DNA of 64,000 nt from Algoriphagus locisalis (GTDB taxonomy: Bacteria; Bacteroidota; Bacteroidia; Cytophagales; Cyclobacteriaceae). The notes below the pieces were generated by a model. That model did not search any database. It was not told the DNA's origin and was given only the letters and a program-made list of their open reading frames with translations. The stretch spans positions 1 to 64,000 of the forward strand of contig NZ_FPBF01000001.1 in assembly GCF_900116615.1 (NCBI RefSeq), read 5' to 3'. The position numbers and the translations under genes were made by a program. Positions 56,475-64,000 of the stretch are shown one piece after another. How positions within the stretch are numbered: the stretch's first letter is position 1; the number at the start of each line of letters is the position of its first letter.

Positions 56475-56511
56475 TGCAACATAATTGCAATTTAATTGCA
56501 ATTATGTTGCA
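56475..56511. promoter_or_regulatory. Three overlapping Zur-type boxes at 11-bp steps
   Basis: Boxes start at 56475, 56486 and 56497, each TGCAA-N5-TTGCA, sharing the TGCA between neighbours: TGCA-N7 repeated three times then TGCA. The whole 37-bp site is itself almost perfectly palindromic. It lies 49 bp before the beta-propeller gene. Confidence 0.8.
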
Positions 56512-56559
56512 TTTAATAGTGATTTGATTTTACTTTGCTACACCTTATAAAAACACAGC

Positions 56560-57825
56560 ATGAACAGATTTACAAAATTTTATGGCCTTGTGCTATTGGC
56601 AGCATTTGCCTGTCAGGAAAATGAAGATCCAATTATTGACCAGCAGGAAACTTTTGACGCCACAGAAAGCGAGTGGGTCAGGTTAGTCACAATCAATGAA
56701 TCCGGAAACATCGGATTAATGAATCCAGTGGCTGGCTCGGCTCGGGCTCTCAGCGTTGCACCATTTGCAGCAGGAAGCCGTCCTTATCTAAGTTCTTCTG
56801 GAAGATATATTACCTCTGTCATGAGAAATGAAGGAGAAGTTCGGTTTTTCGATTCTGGGATCGAGTTCCATATTGATCATGGACATGAATATGAGCCAAA
56901 GTGGGTAGCAACTGCTGCCATGGCACCGCTTCCCACACACTTTTCTACCTCACATGAAAACATTGTCATATTTAACGACGGCGATGGATCTATTACTTGG
57001 GCACACGAGCAGGAAATCGGACTTCCATCTTTTGAACCTAAGATCATCAAGGACATGGGGAATGGTGTGCACCATGGAGCTGCGACCTGGCTAGCAGGCG
57101 ATTACTTCGCGGTTACTTTCAAGAATCCAGCTATTCCGGGTCCTTTGCCGGAAACCATAAAATTAATCGATGAGCAAGGTGCTCTAGTCGCGGAGTCTGA
57201 AACGGCTGTGGTAAGTGGAATTCACGGCGATGCATCCAATGGGAAATATGCGCTATTCGGAGGTATGGAAGGGGTTTTGGTAGCATCGAAAGAGAAGGAG
57301 CTCTTTTTGATCCCGAACAGCGATGGATTGAATTCGGAATCAGGGAACTGGCTAGGTAGCCTTAAGGCACATGACCAATCAGAGGTATTTTATGGAAACT
57401 CCGGGAATAGGGGAGTTTTCAAAATTGACCCAGTCGCTAAAAGTATCACTAATGTATATAGTGGCGATGATGTAGTAAGTTACTTTTTCAATGAAGATGG
57501 TTCAAAATTTATCATCCAAAATGAGGCGAATCAGATCATAGTTCTGGATGCTATTTCAGGAAACGAATTGCTAGCTAAATCCATGTCAATTGCCACAAAC
57601 CTGAACCCTGCAGCAAGAGTAGTCCGTGATGAATATGAAAAATATAGGATTCTTGATGAGCCATCTCCTGTTTTGACAGCTTCACAGAACTATCTATATG
57701 CGCTAGGGGGTTCAAGAACTAACATCAAAGTGTACGATTTAGAGGATTTGAATTTGGTTCATACTATGCCACTAGATACCCCTTTGGTAACTATTATGAG
57801 GGTGGGCTTTCATGAGGATAGGTGA
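56560..57825 (+). CDS. AztD-like beta-propeller lipoprotein, probable zinc chaperone
   Basis: 421 residues. N-terminal signal with cysteine (LLAAFACQEN) consistent with lipidation. The body is a WD/NHL-like beta-propeller with repeated SGRYITSV, DGDGSITW, GKYALFGG and GSKFIIQN strands. Histidine motifs FHIDHGHEYEP, NGVHHGAATW and SGIHGDAS occupy loops, as in the AztD periplasmic zinc metallochaperones I recall from other bacteria. Triple Zur-type boxes in front make zinc-starvation induction likely. It could hand zinc from the receptor to an inner-membrane importer, which is not in the window. Confidence 0.75.
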   Translation: MNRFTKFYGLVLLAAFACQENEDPIIDQQETFDATESEWVRLVTINESGNIGLMNPVAGSARALSVAPFAAGSRPYLSSSGRYITSVMRNEGEVRFFDSGIEFHIDHGHEYEPKWVATAAMAPLPTHFSTSHENIVIFNDGDGSITWAHEQEIGLPSFEPKIIKDMGNGVHHGAATWLAGDYFAVTFKNPAIPGPLPETIKLIDEQGALVAESETAVVSGIHGDASNGKYALFGGMEGVLVASKEKELFLIPNSDGLNSESGNWLGSLKAHDQSEVFYGNSGNRGVFKIDPVAKSITNVYSGDDVVSYFFNEDGSKFIIQNEANQIIVLDAISGNELLAKSMSIATNLNPAARVVRDEYEKYRILDEPSPVLTASQNYLYALGGSRTNIKVYDLEDLNLVHTMPLDTPLVTIMRVGFHEDR

Positions 57826-57857
57826 CGTAATATTTAATTTGGTTGAAGGTTAATTTC

Positions 57858-57890
57858 AAAAGCTGCTTAGAAGTCGAAGCAGCTTTTTTT
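57858..57890 (+). terminator. Intrinsic terminator after the AztD-like gene
   Basis: AAAAGCTGCTT (57858-57868) pairs with AAGCAGCTTTT (57877-57887), continuing as a T-run. Confidence 0.9.
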
Positions 57891-57999
57891 GAATCTACGG
57901 TTAATTGGATTATTACGCATTGATGGTAAGAAATCTTTGAATATCGATGAACTGGTTAAGCAGAAAGGAAAGCTAAAAAGTAGTCTGATTTTCGATTAG

Positions 58000-58590
58000 T
58001 TTCCGACGATATATTTGAATGGTATGGACAGTCTGATTGCCACGGCTCGGAGTAATAAAGTAGCAACCACCTTGGGCATTCAGGATCTCAGCCAGCTCAG
58101 AAAAGACTATGGGCGTGAGCTTGCAGATGTGATCATGGGTATCGTTGGGAATATTGTTTCGGGGCAGGTGACTGGAGACTCGGCAAAGCAATTGTCGGAT
58201 CGAATTGGGAAGATCATGCAGGACAGACAAAGCCTTTCGATCAACAGTGCAGACACTTCGATCAGCAAATCAAAACAACTGGAATCAGCCGTTCCTCCTT
58301 CTACTATTTCTTCGCTCTCCTCCGGTGAATTTGTAGGGATGGTAGCCGATAACCCAGATTGTAAAATGACTCTGAAAGCTTTTCATTCGGAGATCATCAA
58401 CGACCACAATGCCCTCAAAATAGAGCAGGAAAACTATGTGCCTATCCCTGAAATCCGAAAGTTGGATCATGCTATTGTACAGAGAAACTACCTGCAGATC
58501 AAGCAGGATGTGCAGGATATTATCCTTTTTGAAATGGATAGGCTGGTGAATGATCCAGGTCAGAGGCATTTGGTGATTAGGAACGGATGA
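58000..58590 (+). pseudogene. TraG-type coupling protein 3' fragment, longest copy
   Basis: The frame starts right after an in-frame TAG (57997) and reads FPTIYLNGMDSLIATARSN, then IQDLSQLRKDYGRELADVI, SLSINSADTSISKSKQLE, SSGEFVGMVADNP and finally RLVNDPGQRHLVIRNG. This matches the C-terminal ~195 residues of the TraG/VirD4-type coupling ATPase of Bacteroidota conjugative transposons. Walker motifs and membrane helices are missing. A TTG at 58015 is the only possible start. No other conjugation gene is nearby. Remnant of an integrated element, or the source of the other two copies. Confidence 0.75.
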
Positions 58591-58882
58591 TTATTAAAAT
58601 TTCATCTACTTCTTTGTTTTAGGTTTGATTTAATCTAGTGCAAACTAAAATAGTAAAATCAGTTTTCCAGAATTGGGCTAAAATTGGAATTTGGGTTCTG
58701 TTTTGGATATTGAATAACTTCCTTGAAATATTCTGACGCTAGCTTTCAATAGCTTTTATATAGATTCCATTATTTCTGCTTTTTACTTAAACCTTTCCAG
58801 GAATTTAAAGCATATAATTCCTACTTGTTTAATATGATATGTATAAATACTTCTTAGATTTGAAGAATCAATTCTTTTGACC

Positions 58883-59755
58883 ATGCAGAAATTAGTATCC
58901 CGATTAAAGAGTGAGCCGTTTTGGACTATGTTTTTTGCCTTTGCGGCAATGGTGTTCGTATTGATGGTGACCCAGACACTTACCCAATCAATCAAAAGCT
59001 GGGAAGTAGATGCCGAGATGTTTTTATGGTTTTTATTGGTGGGCTTTGTCGCACAGAGTATAGATGGAGCCCTGGGAATGGCCTATGGAGTGAGTTGCAA
59101 TTCGATCTTATTGGGTATCGGAATTCCACCTGCAGCCGCTTCTGCATGGGTTCACTTTGCTCAAGTGTTTACTAGTCTAGCTTCCGGAATTTCGCATTGG
59201 AAAATGGGAAATGTAGATTGGAAATTGGCTAAAAAGCTCTTGATCCCCGGGGTATTGGGTTCTGTGATAGGGGCATTTTTACTTTCAAATGTAAACGGGG
59301 ACATGATCAAGCCTGTTATCGCTATTTACCTGTTAGTAATGGGAATTGTGATCCTCAGAAAGGTAAAGAAAAAGCATGCACCAAAATTCAACCGTGAAAG
59401 TAAAAGCCTACCGGTACTTGCCACCACAGGAGGGTTTGCAGATGCCATAGGAGGAGGGGGCTGGGGTCCTATTGTCAACAGTACTTTGTTGAGCAAAGGA
59501 AAAATAGCACGCTATGCAATAGGTACGGGAAATTTTGTGGAATTTTTTGTTTCTCTGGCCAGCGCTTCAACATTCCTGTTTTTTGTCAAAGAATTAAGTC
59601 TTGCTCCGGTTCTTGGACTGATCTTGGGAGGAATTATTGCGGCTCCATTTGCTGCGTACATCTGTAAACTGGTGAAGCCAAAGTACCTGATGATAGCTGT
59701 CGGGATATTGATTATTTCCCTGAGCATCAGAACATTTTATTTATCCTTCTTTTGA
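58883..59755 (+). CDS. TauE/SafE-family sulfite/organosulfur exporter
   Basis: 290 residues, about eight transmembrane helices in two TauE-type halves: FVAQSIDGALGMAYGVSCNSILLG, abbreviated here to its GALGMAYG core, and the second copy GGFADAIGGGGWGPIVNSTLL. TauE/SafE proteins export sulfite, sulfoacetate or related anions. ATG 58883 is used rather than the TTG two codons upstream. Nearby are a TonB receptor and an Rrf2 regulator, which elsewhere often govern sulfur or Fe-S genes, but these are not in one transcript with it. Confidence 0.88.
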   Translation: MQKLVSRLKSEPFWTMFFAFAAMVFVLMVTQTLTQSIKSWEVDAEMFLWFLLVGFVAQSIDGALGMAYGVSCNSILLGIGIPPAAASAWVHFAQVFTSLASGISHWKMGNVDWKLAKKLLIPGVLGSVIGAFLLSNVNGDMIKPVIAIYLLVMGIVILRKVKKKHAPKFNRESKSLPVLATTGGFADAIGGGGWGPIVNSTLLSKGKIARYAIGTGNFVEFFVSLASASTFLFFVKELSLAPVLGLILGGIIAAPFAAYICKLVKPKYLMIAVGILIISLSIRTFYLSFF

Positions 59756-60097
59756 TTTCATCTCCCTTGATAGTTTGACCAGTTAAATCCTCTTGGGATG
59801 TGCTCAGCAACACAAATGTTTTTTAATGAAAAGTTCGAATTGTTGGTGTGTTATTAATTTCAACAGTAGCTGAAGTGTGGAATTGAAACTGATTTAAGCT
59901 AAAATGTTTATTGGTAGATGGTATAGTCAGTTAAAAAACAGAGTACCGCAAGGAGTTTGGCTTTTCGCAAGTTTTTCCTTTATTCCCATTTTCAAATTTC
60001 ATCTACAAAGTGATGGTTCCTTTCTATCCAAATCTGCTCTTGGTGAAAAAGTGATCCCTGCTGATGGGGGGGTATACAGTTGGTATCTATAAAAGTT
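59756..60097. other. Intergenic region, one doubtful small ORF
   Basis: A 62-codon frame at 59904-60092 (MFIGRWYSQLKNRVPQGVW start) ends just before the terminator. No family recognised and composition is equivocal, so it is not called as a gene. Confidence 0.3.
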
Positions 60098-60138
60098 AAA
60101 ATCCCGGAAACCTTAGAGTTAGGTTCCGGGATTTTTTT
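60098..60138. terminator. Bidirectional intrinsic terminator
   Basis: AATCCCGGAAACCT pairs with AGGTTCCGGGATT with one bulge, flanked by A-run on the left and seven T on the right, so it serves both the rightward genes and the leftward TonB receptor. Confidence 0.9.
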
Positions 60139-60160
60139 CAGTGCGGTTGGTTGGATTTTC

Positions 60161-62707
60161 TTAGAATTGATACCTCAGCGTGATGCCATAGGTGACAGGA
60201 TCTCCCAGCACTGCTGCGTACAAGCCGGTACTTCCTGAAGCTGGAAGCAACTGCTCATAATAGTCTTTATTGAGTAGGTTCCGTGTCCAGATAAAAGCAG
60301 ACAATCCATTTGAATTACGAAATCCCGTTCTCGCATTGACCAGACCGTAACCGGGCACATTCAGGAATTCCGATGGAGAAGGGCTAGAGGAAAATTCTGA
60401 CCTGAAATAGGAGTCAGCGCCTAGGAAGAAATTGGACTGCTGGTCAAAGAATTTTGTAGGGATTGTAAATTCAGCTCCAAGAGAGCCTGCCCATTTGGAT
60501 ATGCCCGGTAGTCTTTCCCCTGAAATTTCCTTGAACGTAATCTCTCCGCCCACTTCCTCCAAGGGAACAGGTGCGTTAGTGAATGATTCATAGATGCCGT
60601 CGGTGTAGGCCACCGAGCCTGTAATGGTGAAATTCCGGGAAAGGCGGACATTGCCGTCGATTTCCACTCCCATCACCCGTACCTCTTCGGCATTGGAAAG
60701 ATAGCCCCTGTTCACCCCTGGTTCAGGGGTCTGTACCAAGGTCTGAAAATCTTCGATTGAGGTGTGGTAGGCTGACACATTAAAGTTTGTTCCCTTAGTA
60801 GGGCTTGCTTTGAGACCCAGTTCAAAATGGGTTACATACTCTGGCTTAACCGTTGCCAATTCGGTCAGGGGCTCACCGTTTTCTGTCGGTAATCCTCCCA
60901 GATTGACCCCAACGGGCTTATAGCTTGTGGATGCAGTGGCATAGGTGCTCAATTTCTCTGTTGGACGGTAGGCGAGCGTCACCTGTCCGGAAAAGTTCTG
61001 CTCTGATACATCTACCTGAAAGCTTTGTGGGGAATAGACACGGGCTTTTAGAGCAAGAAGTTCGGGATCGTCAGTTTGGAGTCCTCCATAGGTGGTCCGG
61101 TTATAATCCACATCTTTTTTATCGTAATTGAAGCGTATCCCGGGGAGAAGACTTAATTTTTCTGTAATTGACCAGTCAAGTTGTCCAAAGACCGCTGCAC
61201 TGCTTGATTTTAGCTGGCTGGTAGTTCGGATTCCATACCCATCCAAAAGCCCAGGCGTCTGCCAAAGCGGGTCTTGGTTGTTCTGCAGAAACCGCCATGC
61301 TGAAGCCCCTGTTTCTTCTGAGTGGAAAGGATCGGTCTCTAGGTTTTGTCCAAGGAAGTAGATGCCTGCGACACCACTGAGCTTATCTGAAAAGTCTCCT
61401 GCGTAGCGGATTTCCTGTGAAAACTGGTCATGCCTGGAAGGAGCCTGGGAGAGTGTCTGAACGGGTAATCCGGTAAAGTCTCTGTCATTGGAAGGTCCCC
61501 AGATCCAATACCTCCATGCGGTGGTGGAAGTCAATGTTCCATTTCCCAGTTCGTAATCTATGTTTACCGAAATGCCTCCCAGGTCATTTTTTGATCTCCA
61601 GGGCGTATCATGGTCTATTAGCCTGTCAAAGGCGTTGGTACTTGGAAGACTGTAATTCAAATCTTTGATAATGGTATCAAACTGTCTGAACTCGGGTCTT
61701 TGGGTGGTGACCACGCCTGCCGGAACCTGCGCATACCCGTCGGGACGCTGGAAGCTGGCATCACCTGCCAGGATTATCTCCAGCTTGCTGGATGGATTGT
61801 AGAGGAGTTGTCCTCTAAAGCCAAGATTGTTAATATCATTGATGAACTTGCCTGAGTTAACATGCTCAATTGTACCATTTCGCTGAGTACCGGAAAATGA
61901 AAGTCGTGCAGCGAGTGATTTGGAGAGCGGCCCGGTAATCGATGCCTTCGCTTGGATAAAGCCCAGGTTTCCATAGCTAAGCTCAACTTTGCCTCCTGGG
62001 GTAAATTCCGGGATTTTAGTGGTGATGTTGAATGCACCTGCAGTGGTGTTCTTTCCGAAAAGAGTACCCTGAGGTCCACGTAACACCTCAATCTGCTCCA
62101 CATCTATAAAATCTAGTGTGGTAGCAGCAGGCCGGGCATAATAAACTCCATCCACATAAAAGCCTACTCCCGGATCTATTCCGTCGTTGGTCAACCCGAA
62201 GGTGGAACCAAGGCCTCTGATGTTTAAGGTGGTGTTACGTGGGTTGGAAGAGTAGAGCTGGACGGTAGGGATCAGTTCTTTAATCCTGTTTACATTAAAT
62301 GCACCTGCATCGGCAATCCTTGGGCCGCCCACCACGGCAATCGGTATGGGCACTTTCTGCACAGCTTCGGTTCTTCTTCTGGCAGTGATCAGCACCTCAG
62401 CCAATTCCGCATCATTTTCCAGTGTAATGGAAAGTGGGTTTACCGGTTCAGCTTTCAGTGGAAGTAGAAATTCCTTAAATCCTACAAAATTCACTTTGAG
62501 TGTGACAGGAAACCTGGCTGGTAATGCTAAGGAGAATTCTCCCTGCTCACCGGTGATGGTGAACTTGTCCGTTCCCTTAATATTCACGGTGGCACCGATC
62601 AGCGGAAGTTTATCCTGGTCTAGTACTATTCCTGTTAGAGTTGCCTGAGCTTTGACCACATGTTGCCAAATCAATAGGGTGAGTGTTAATGCAATTACTT
62701 TTTTCAT
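60161..62707 (-). CDS. TonB-dependent receptor with CarboxypepD_reg-like domain
   Basis: 848 residues. Signal peptide (IALTLTLLIWQHVVKAQ), carboxypeptidase-regulatory-like domain (LTGIVLDQDKLPLIGATVNI), TonB box and plug (RRRTEAVQKVPIPIAVVGG; VEVLRGPQGTLFGKNTTAGA, cut to core GPQGTLFGKNT), barrel, and final strand YGITLRYQF. This plug type is that of FecA/siderophore-like receptors rather than SusC. No SusD partner. A 14-bp-arm inverted repeat (62740-62776) upstream is a likely operator for the adjacent Rrf2 protein; substrate is unknown, with sulfur compounds or iron chelates both possible. Confidence 0.92.
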   Translation of the reverse strand: MKKVIALTLTLLIWQHVVKAQATLTGIVLDQDKLPLIGATVNIKGTDKFTITGEQGEFSLALPARFPVTLKVNFVGFKEFLLPLKAEPVNPLSITLENDAELAEVLITARRRTEAVQKVPIPIAVVGGPRIADAGAFNVNRIKELIPTVQLYSSNPRNTTLNIRGLGSTFGLTNDGIDPGVGFYVDGVYYARPAATTLDFIDVEQIEVLRGPQGTLFGKNTTAGAFNITTKIPEFTPGGKVELSYGNLGFIQAKASITGPLSKSLAARLSFSGTQRNGTIEHVNSGKFINDINNLGFRGQLLYNPSSKLEIILAGDASFQRPDGYAQVPAGVVTTQRPEFRQFDTIIKDLNYSLPSTNAFDRLIDHDTPWRSKNDLGGISVNIDYELGNGTLTSTTAWRYWIWGPSNDRDFTGLPVQTLSQAPSRHDQFSQEIRYAGDFSDKLSGVAGIYFLGQNLETDPFHSEETGASAWRFLQNNQDPLWQTPGLLDGYGIRTTSQLKSSSAAVFGQLDWSITEKLSLLPGIRFNYDKKDVDYNRTTYGGLQTDDPELLALKARVYSPQSFQVDVSEQNFSGQVTLAYRPTEKLSTYATASTSYKPVGVNLGGLPTENGEPLTELATVKPEYVTHFELGLKASPTKGTNFNVSAYHTSIEDFQTLVQTPEPGVNRGYLSNAEEVRVMGVEIDGNVRLSRNFTITGSVAYTDGIYESFTNAPVPLEEVGGEITFKEISGERLPGISKWAGSLGAEFTIPTKFFDQQSNFFLGADSYFRSEFSSSPSPSEFLNVPGYGLVNARTGFRNSNGLSAFIWTRNLLNKDYYEQLLPASGSTGLYAAVLGDPVTYGITLRYQF

Positions 62708-62739
62708 GATGTTATATTTTGAGACATTAAAACAATTAT

Positions 62740-62776
62740 ACCTATTAATCCTATCTAATTGGTAGGAATAATAGGT
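62740..62776. promoter_or_regulatory. Long inverted repeat, candidate Rrf2 operator
   Basis: ACCTATTAATCCTA (62740-62753) faces TAGGAATAATAGGT (62763-62776), one mismatch in 14 with a 9-bp spacer. 33 bp before the TonB receptor start; the Rrf2 gene begins 178 bp away on the other side. Confidence 0.65.
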
Positions 62777-62953
62777 AAATGTAATTTTTGTTTTTTTATA
62801 AACTTTAAAATGCTTTGAAATTATTTTTTGACTCTATTTTCAAACAGGTAACTAAGGATAGTTGATATATTCTGTTAAATGGTGACAGCAGGTCTTCTAT
62901 CATATTTTTGGCTAGGACTAAAATTTTGTACTTTGGGTCGATTTTAGAATGAT

Positions 62954-63358
62954 ATGATATCAAAACGAGCAAAATACGCCATCAAGACGATTCTTTTTAT
63001 TAATGATCATCCTGAATTGGCACCCATGTCTGCCAAATTAATATCAGAAAAAGAACATATCCCCTATAAGTTTTTGGAGAACATTTTGCGAGACCTTAAA
63101 TCCCACCAGTTGGTAAAAAGTGTACGGGGGGCTGAAGGAGGTTATACCCTTGGAAAGGATCCAGAGGGTATTTCAATCGCCCAAATAATGAGGATCGTTG
63201 ATGGTCCCATTGCTTTAATTCCTTGTGTATCGGAACGGTATTATGAACCTTGTTCGGAATGTGAAGATGAAGAGACTTGCCGTATCCGTAAGTTATTTAA
63301 TGAGTTGAGAACTGAGATGTTGCCTGTGTTGGAAAGGTCGATTACAACGTTGAAATAA
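62954..63358 (+). CDS. Rrf2-family transcriptional regulator
   Basis: 134 residues. Winged helix with SAKLISEKEHIPYKFLENIL and the wing VRGAEGGYTLGKDP typical of Rrf2, and a C-terminal region with cysteines in PCVSERYYEPCSECEDEETC. In IscR/NsrR such cysteines bind an Fe-S cluster; in CymR-type members the protein senses cysteine status. The exact cysteine spacing here does not settle which. Divergent from the TonB receptor, with the inverted repeat between them, so it probably regulates it. Confidence 0.9.
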   Translation: MISKRAKYAIKTILFINDHPELAPMSAKLISEKEHIPYKFLENILRDLKSHQLVKSVRGAEGGYTLGKDPEGISIAQIMRIVDGPIALIPCVSERYYEPCSECEDEETCRIRKLFNELRTEMLPVLERSITTLK

Positions 63359-63473
63359 GATTTCTTTTTTTTGGGTTTTTAATACTGCGAAGTTTATTCA
63401 AATAAAGGTATTTGGGGAAATACGCGTCTAGAGATGCTAGTTCATTGTTGCTGAATTGTTGCCTAAGCAATCT

Positions 63474-63880
63474 GCAATGCAATTTTCTTAGAAAATTGGG
63501 CTATTATGCAAGACAGGAGAAATTTATCTGTTAACAGCGCAGACACTTCCATCAGCAAATCTAAACAGTTGGAATCAGCTGTTCCAACTTCCACCATATC
63601 CTCTCTTTCATCAGGAGAATTTGTCGGGATGGTAGCCGATAACCCAGATTAAAAAATGGCTTTAAAAGCTTTTCATTCCGAGATTATCAATGACAACAAT
63701 GCCCTCAAAAAGGAGCAAGGAAACTATGTGCCTATCCCTGAAATCCGAAAGTTGGATCATGCTATTGTGCAGAGAAACTACCTGCAGACCAAGCAGGATG
63801 TGCGGGATATTATCCTTTTTGAAATGGATAGGCTGGTGAATGATCCGGCGAAGAGGCATTTGGTGATTAGGAAGGGGTGA
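63474..63880 (+). pseudogene. TraG coupling-protein 3' fragment, decayed copy
   Basis: Homologous to 58000-58590. From 63506 it reads MQDRRNLSVNSADTSISKSK, then hits TAA at 63653 where the copy at 58000 has TGT (cysteine), and continues in frame as KMALKAFHSEIINDNN to RLVNDPAKRHLVIRKG, TGA at 63878. Just upstream, weaker similarity (63474-63505) shows another in-frame stop and a one-base deletion. The final ~225 bp are much better conserved than the upstream part. Confidence 0.75.
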
Positions 63881-64000
63881 TTTTAAAGTCAATAGTTAAT
63901 TTGATGGAACTTCTTTTTATGAAAATCAAGACACTCTTTTATCCTCTTTTTTTAAGGATGGCGGTTTTTTTTCAGCAGGTTATTTACAGCCAAAACTTTG

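Noticed and set aside
59904..60092. 62-codon plus-strand frame before the terminator
   Set aside because: No family, no clear composition signal; could be read-through sequence. Noted in the intergenic entry only.
1..64000. tRNA, rRNA or tmRNA genes
   Set aside because: By eye I found no cloverleaf with a TTCGAAT-type arm in the right context and no rRNA-like block; a tRNAscan/Infernal run would be decisive.

Overview
The window reads as chromosome of a Bacteroidota member, probably a Cytophagales/Cyclobacteriaceae-type marine or soil bacterium. The evidence is a type IX secretion cargo with a gliding-motility-type C-terminal domain beside a PorP/SprF protein, two SusC/SusD pairs, LytTR and propeller-type sensors, DUF4625 lipoproteins, and genes usually lacking Shine-Dalgarno sites. 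No rRNA or tRNA gene was recognised. The genus assignment is inference.

Layout. 1-3620: end of a giant repeat adhesin secreted by T9SS, and its PorP/SprF partner. 3780-8459: a GAF histidine kinase, a lone receiver protein, and a propeller sensor that ends after a HisKA-like segment with no ATPase domain. 8460-10403: a decayed-looking stretch with two small genes (Bor-like lipoprotein, CHMI-like tautomerase) whose normal start codons are missing. 10396-16827: LytSR-type two-component pair divergent from an ABC ATPase and an ABC-permease/M1-peptidase fusion. 17209-25789: assorted single genes (DinB-like, DUF3892, CPBP protease, CehA-type PHP hydrolase), then a solitary 999-aa SF1 helicase with a C-terminal PD-(D/E)XK nuclease that looks like a defence or DNA-repair cargo gene.

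26363-50411 is, by inference, a phosphorus-compound utilisation region. It holds a TetR regulator with two matching operators, a Tat metallophosphoesterase, two SusC/SusD pairs each followed by an alkaline-phosphatase-superfamily hydrolase, a PhnZ-like HD oxygenase, and an operon of HpnZ-type dehydrogenase, PhnX-like hydrolase, Tat metallophosphoesterase and HpnW-type FAD oxidoreductase. Divergent from that operon is a GlpT/UhpT-like transporter, and two XRE-cupin regulators lie on either side. The model is outer-membrane capture of a phosphoester or phosphonate-bearing molecule, periplasmic release of the head group, inner-membrane uptake and C-P cleavage.

51257-57825 is a probable zinc-acquisition region. 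A Fur/Zur-like repressor and a histidine-rich two-domain DUF4625 lipoprotein are divergent from a TonB receptor and two further DUF4625-type lipoproteins; an AztD-like beta-propeller protein follows. TGCAA-N5-TTGCA palindromes sit at all three promoters, including a chain of three overlapping copies at exact 11-bp steps. 58883-63358: a TauE/SafE exporter, a TonB receptor, and an Rrf2 regulator with a long inverted repeat in front of the receptor.

Three 3'-terminal fragments of a TraG-type conjugation coupling protein lie at 50913, 58000 and 63474, all stopping at the same point. A 263-bp MITE with 15-bp terminal inverted repeats and a 6-bp target duplication lies at 35181-35443.
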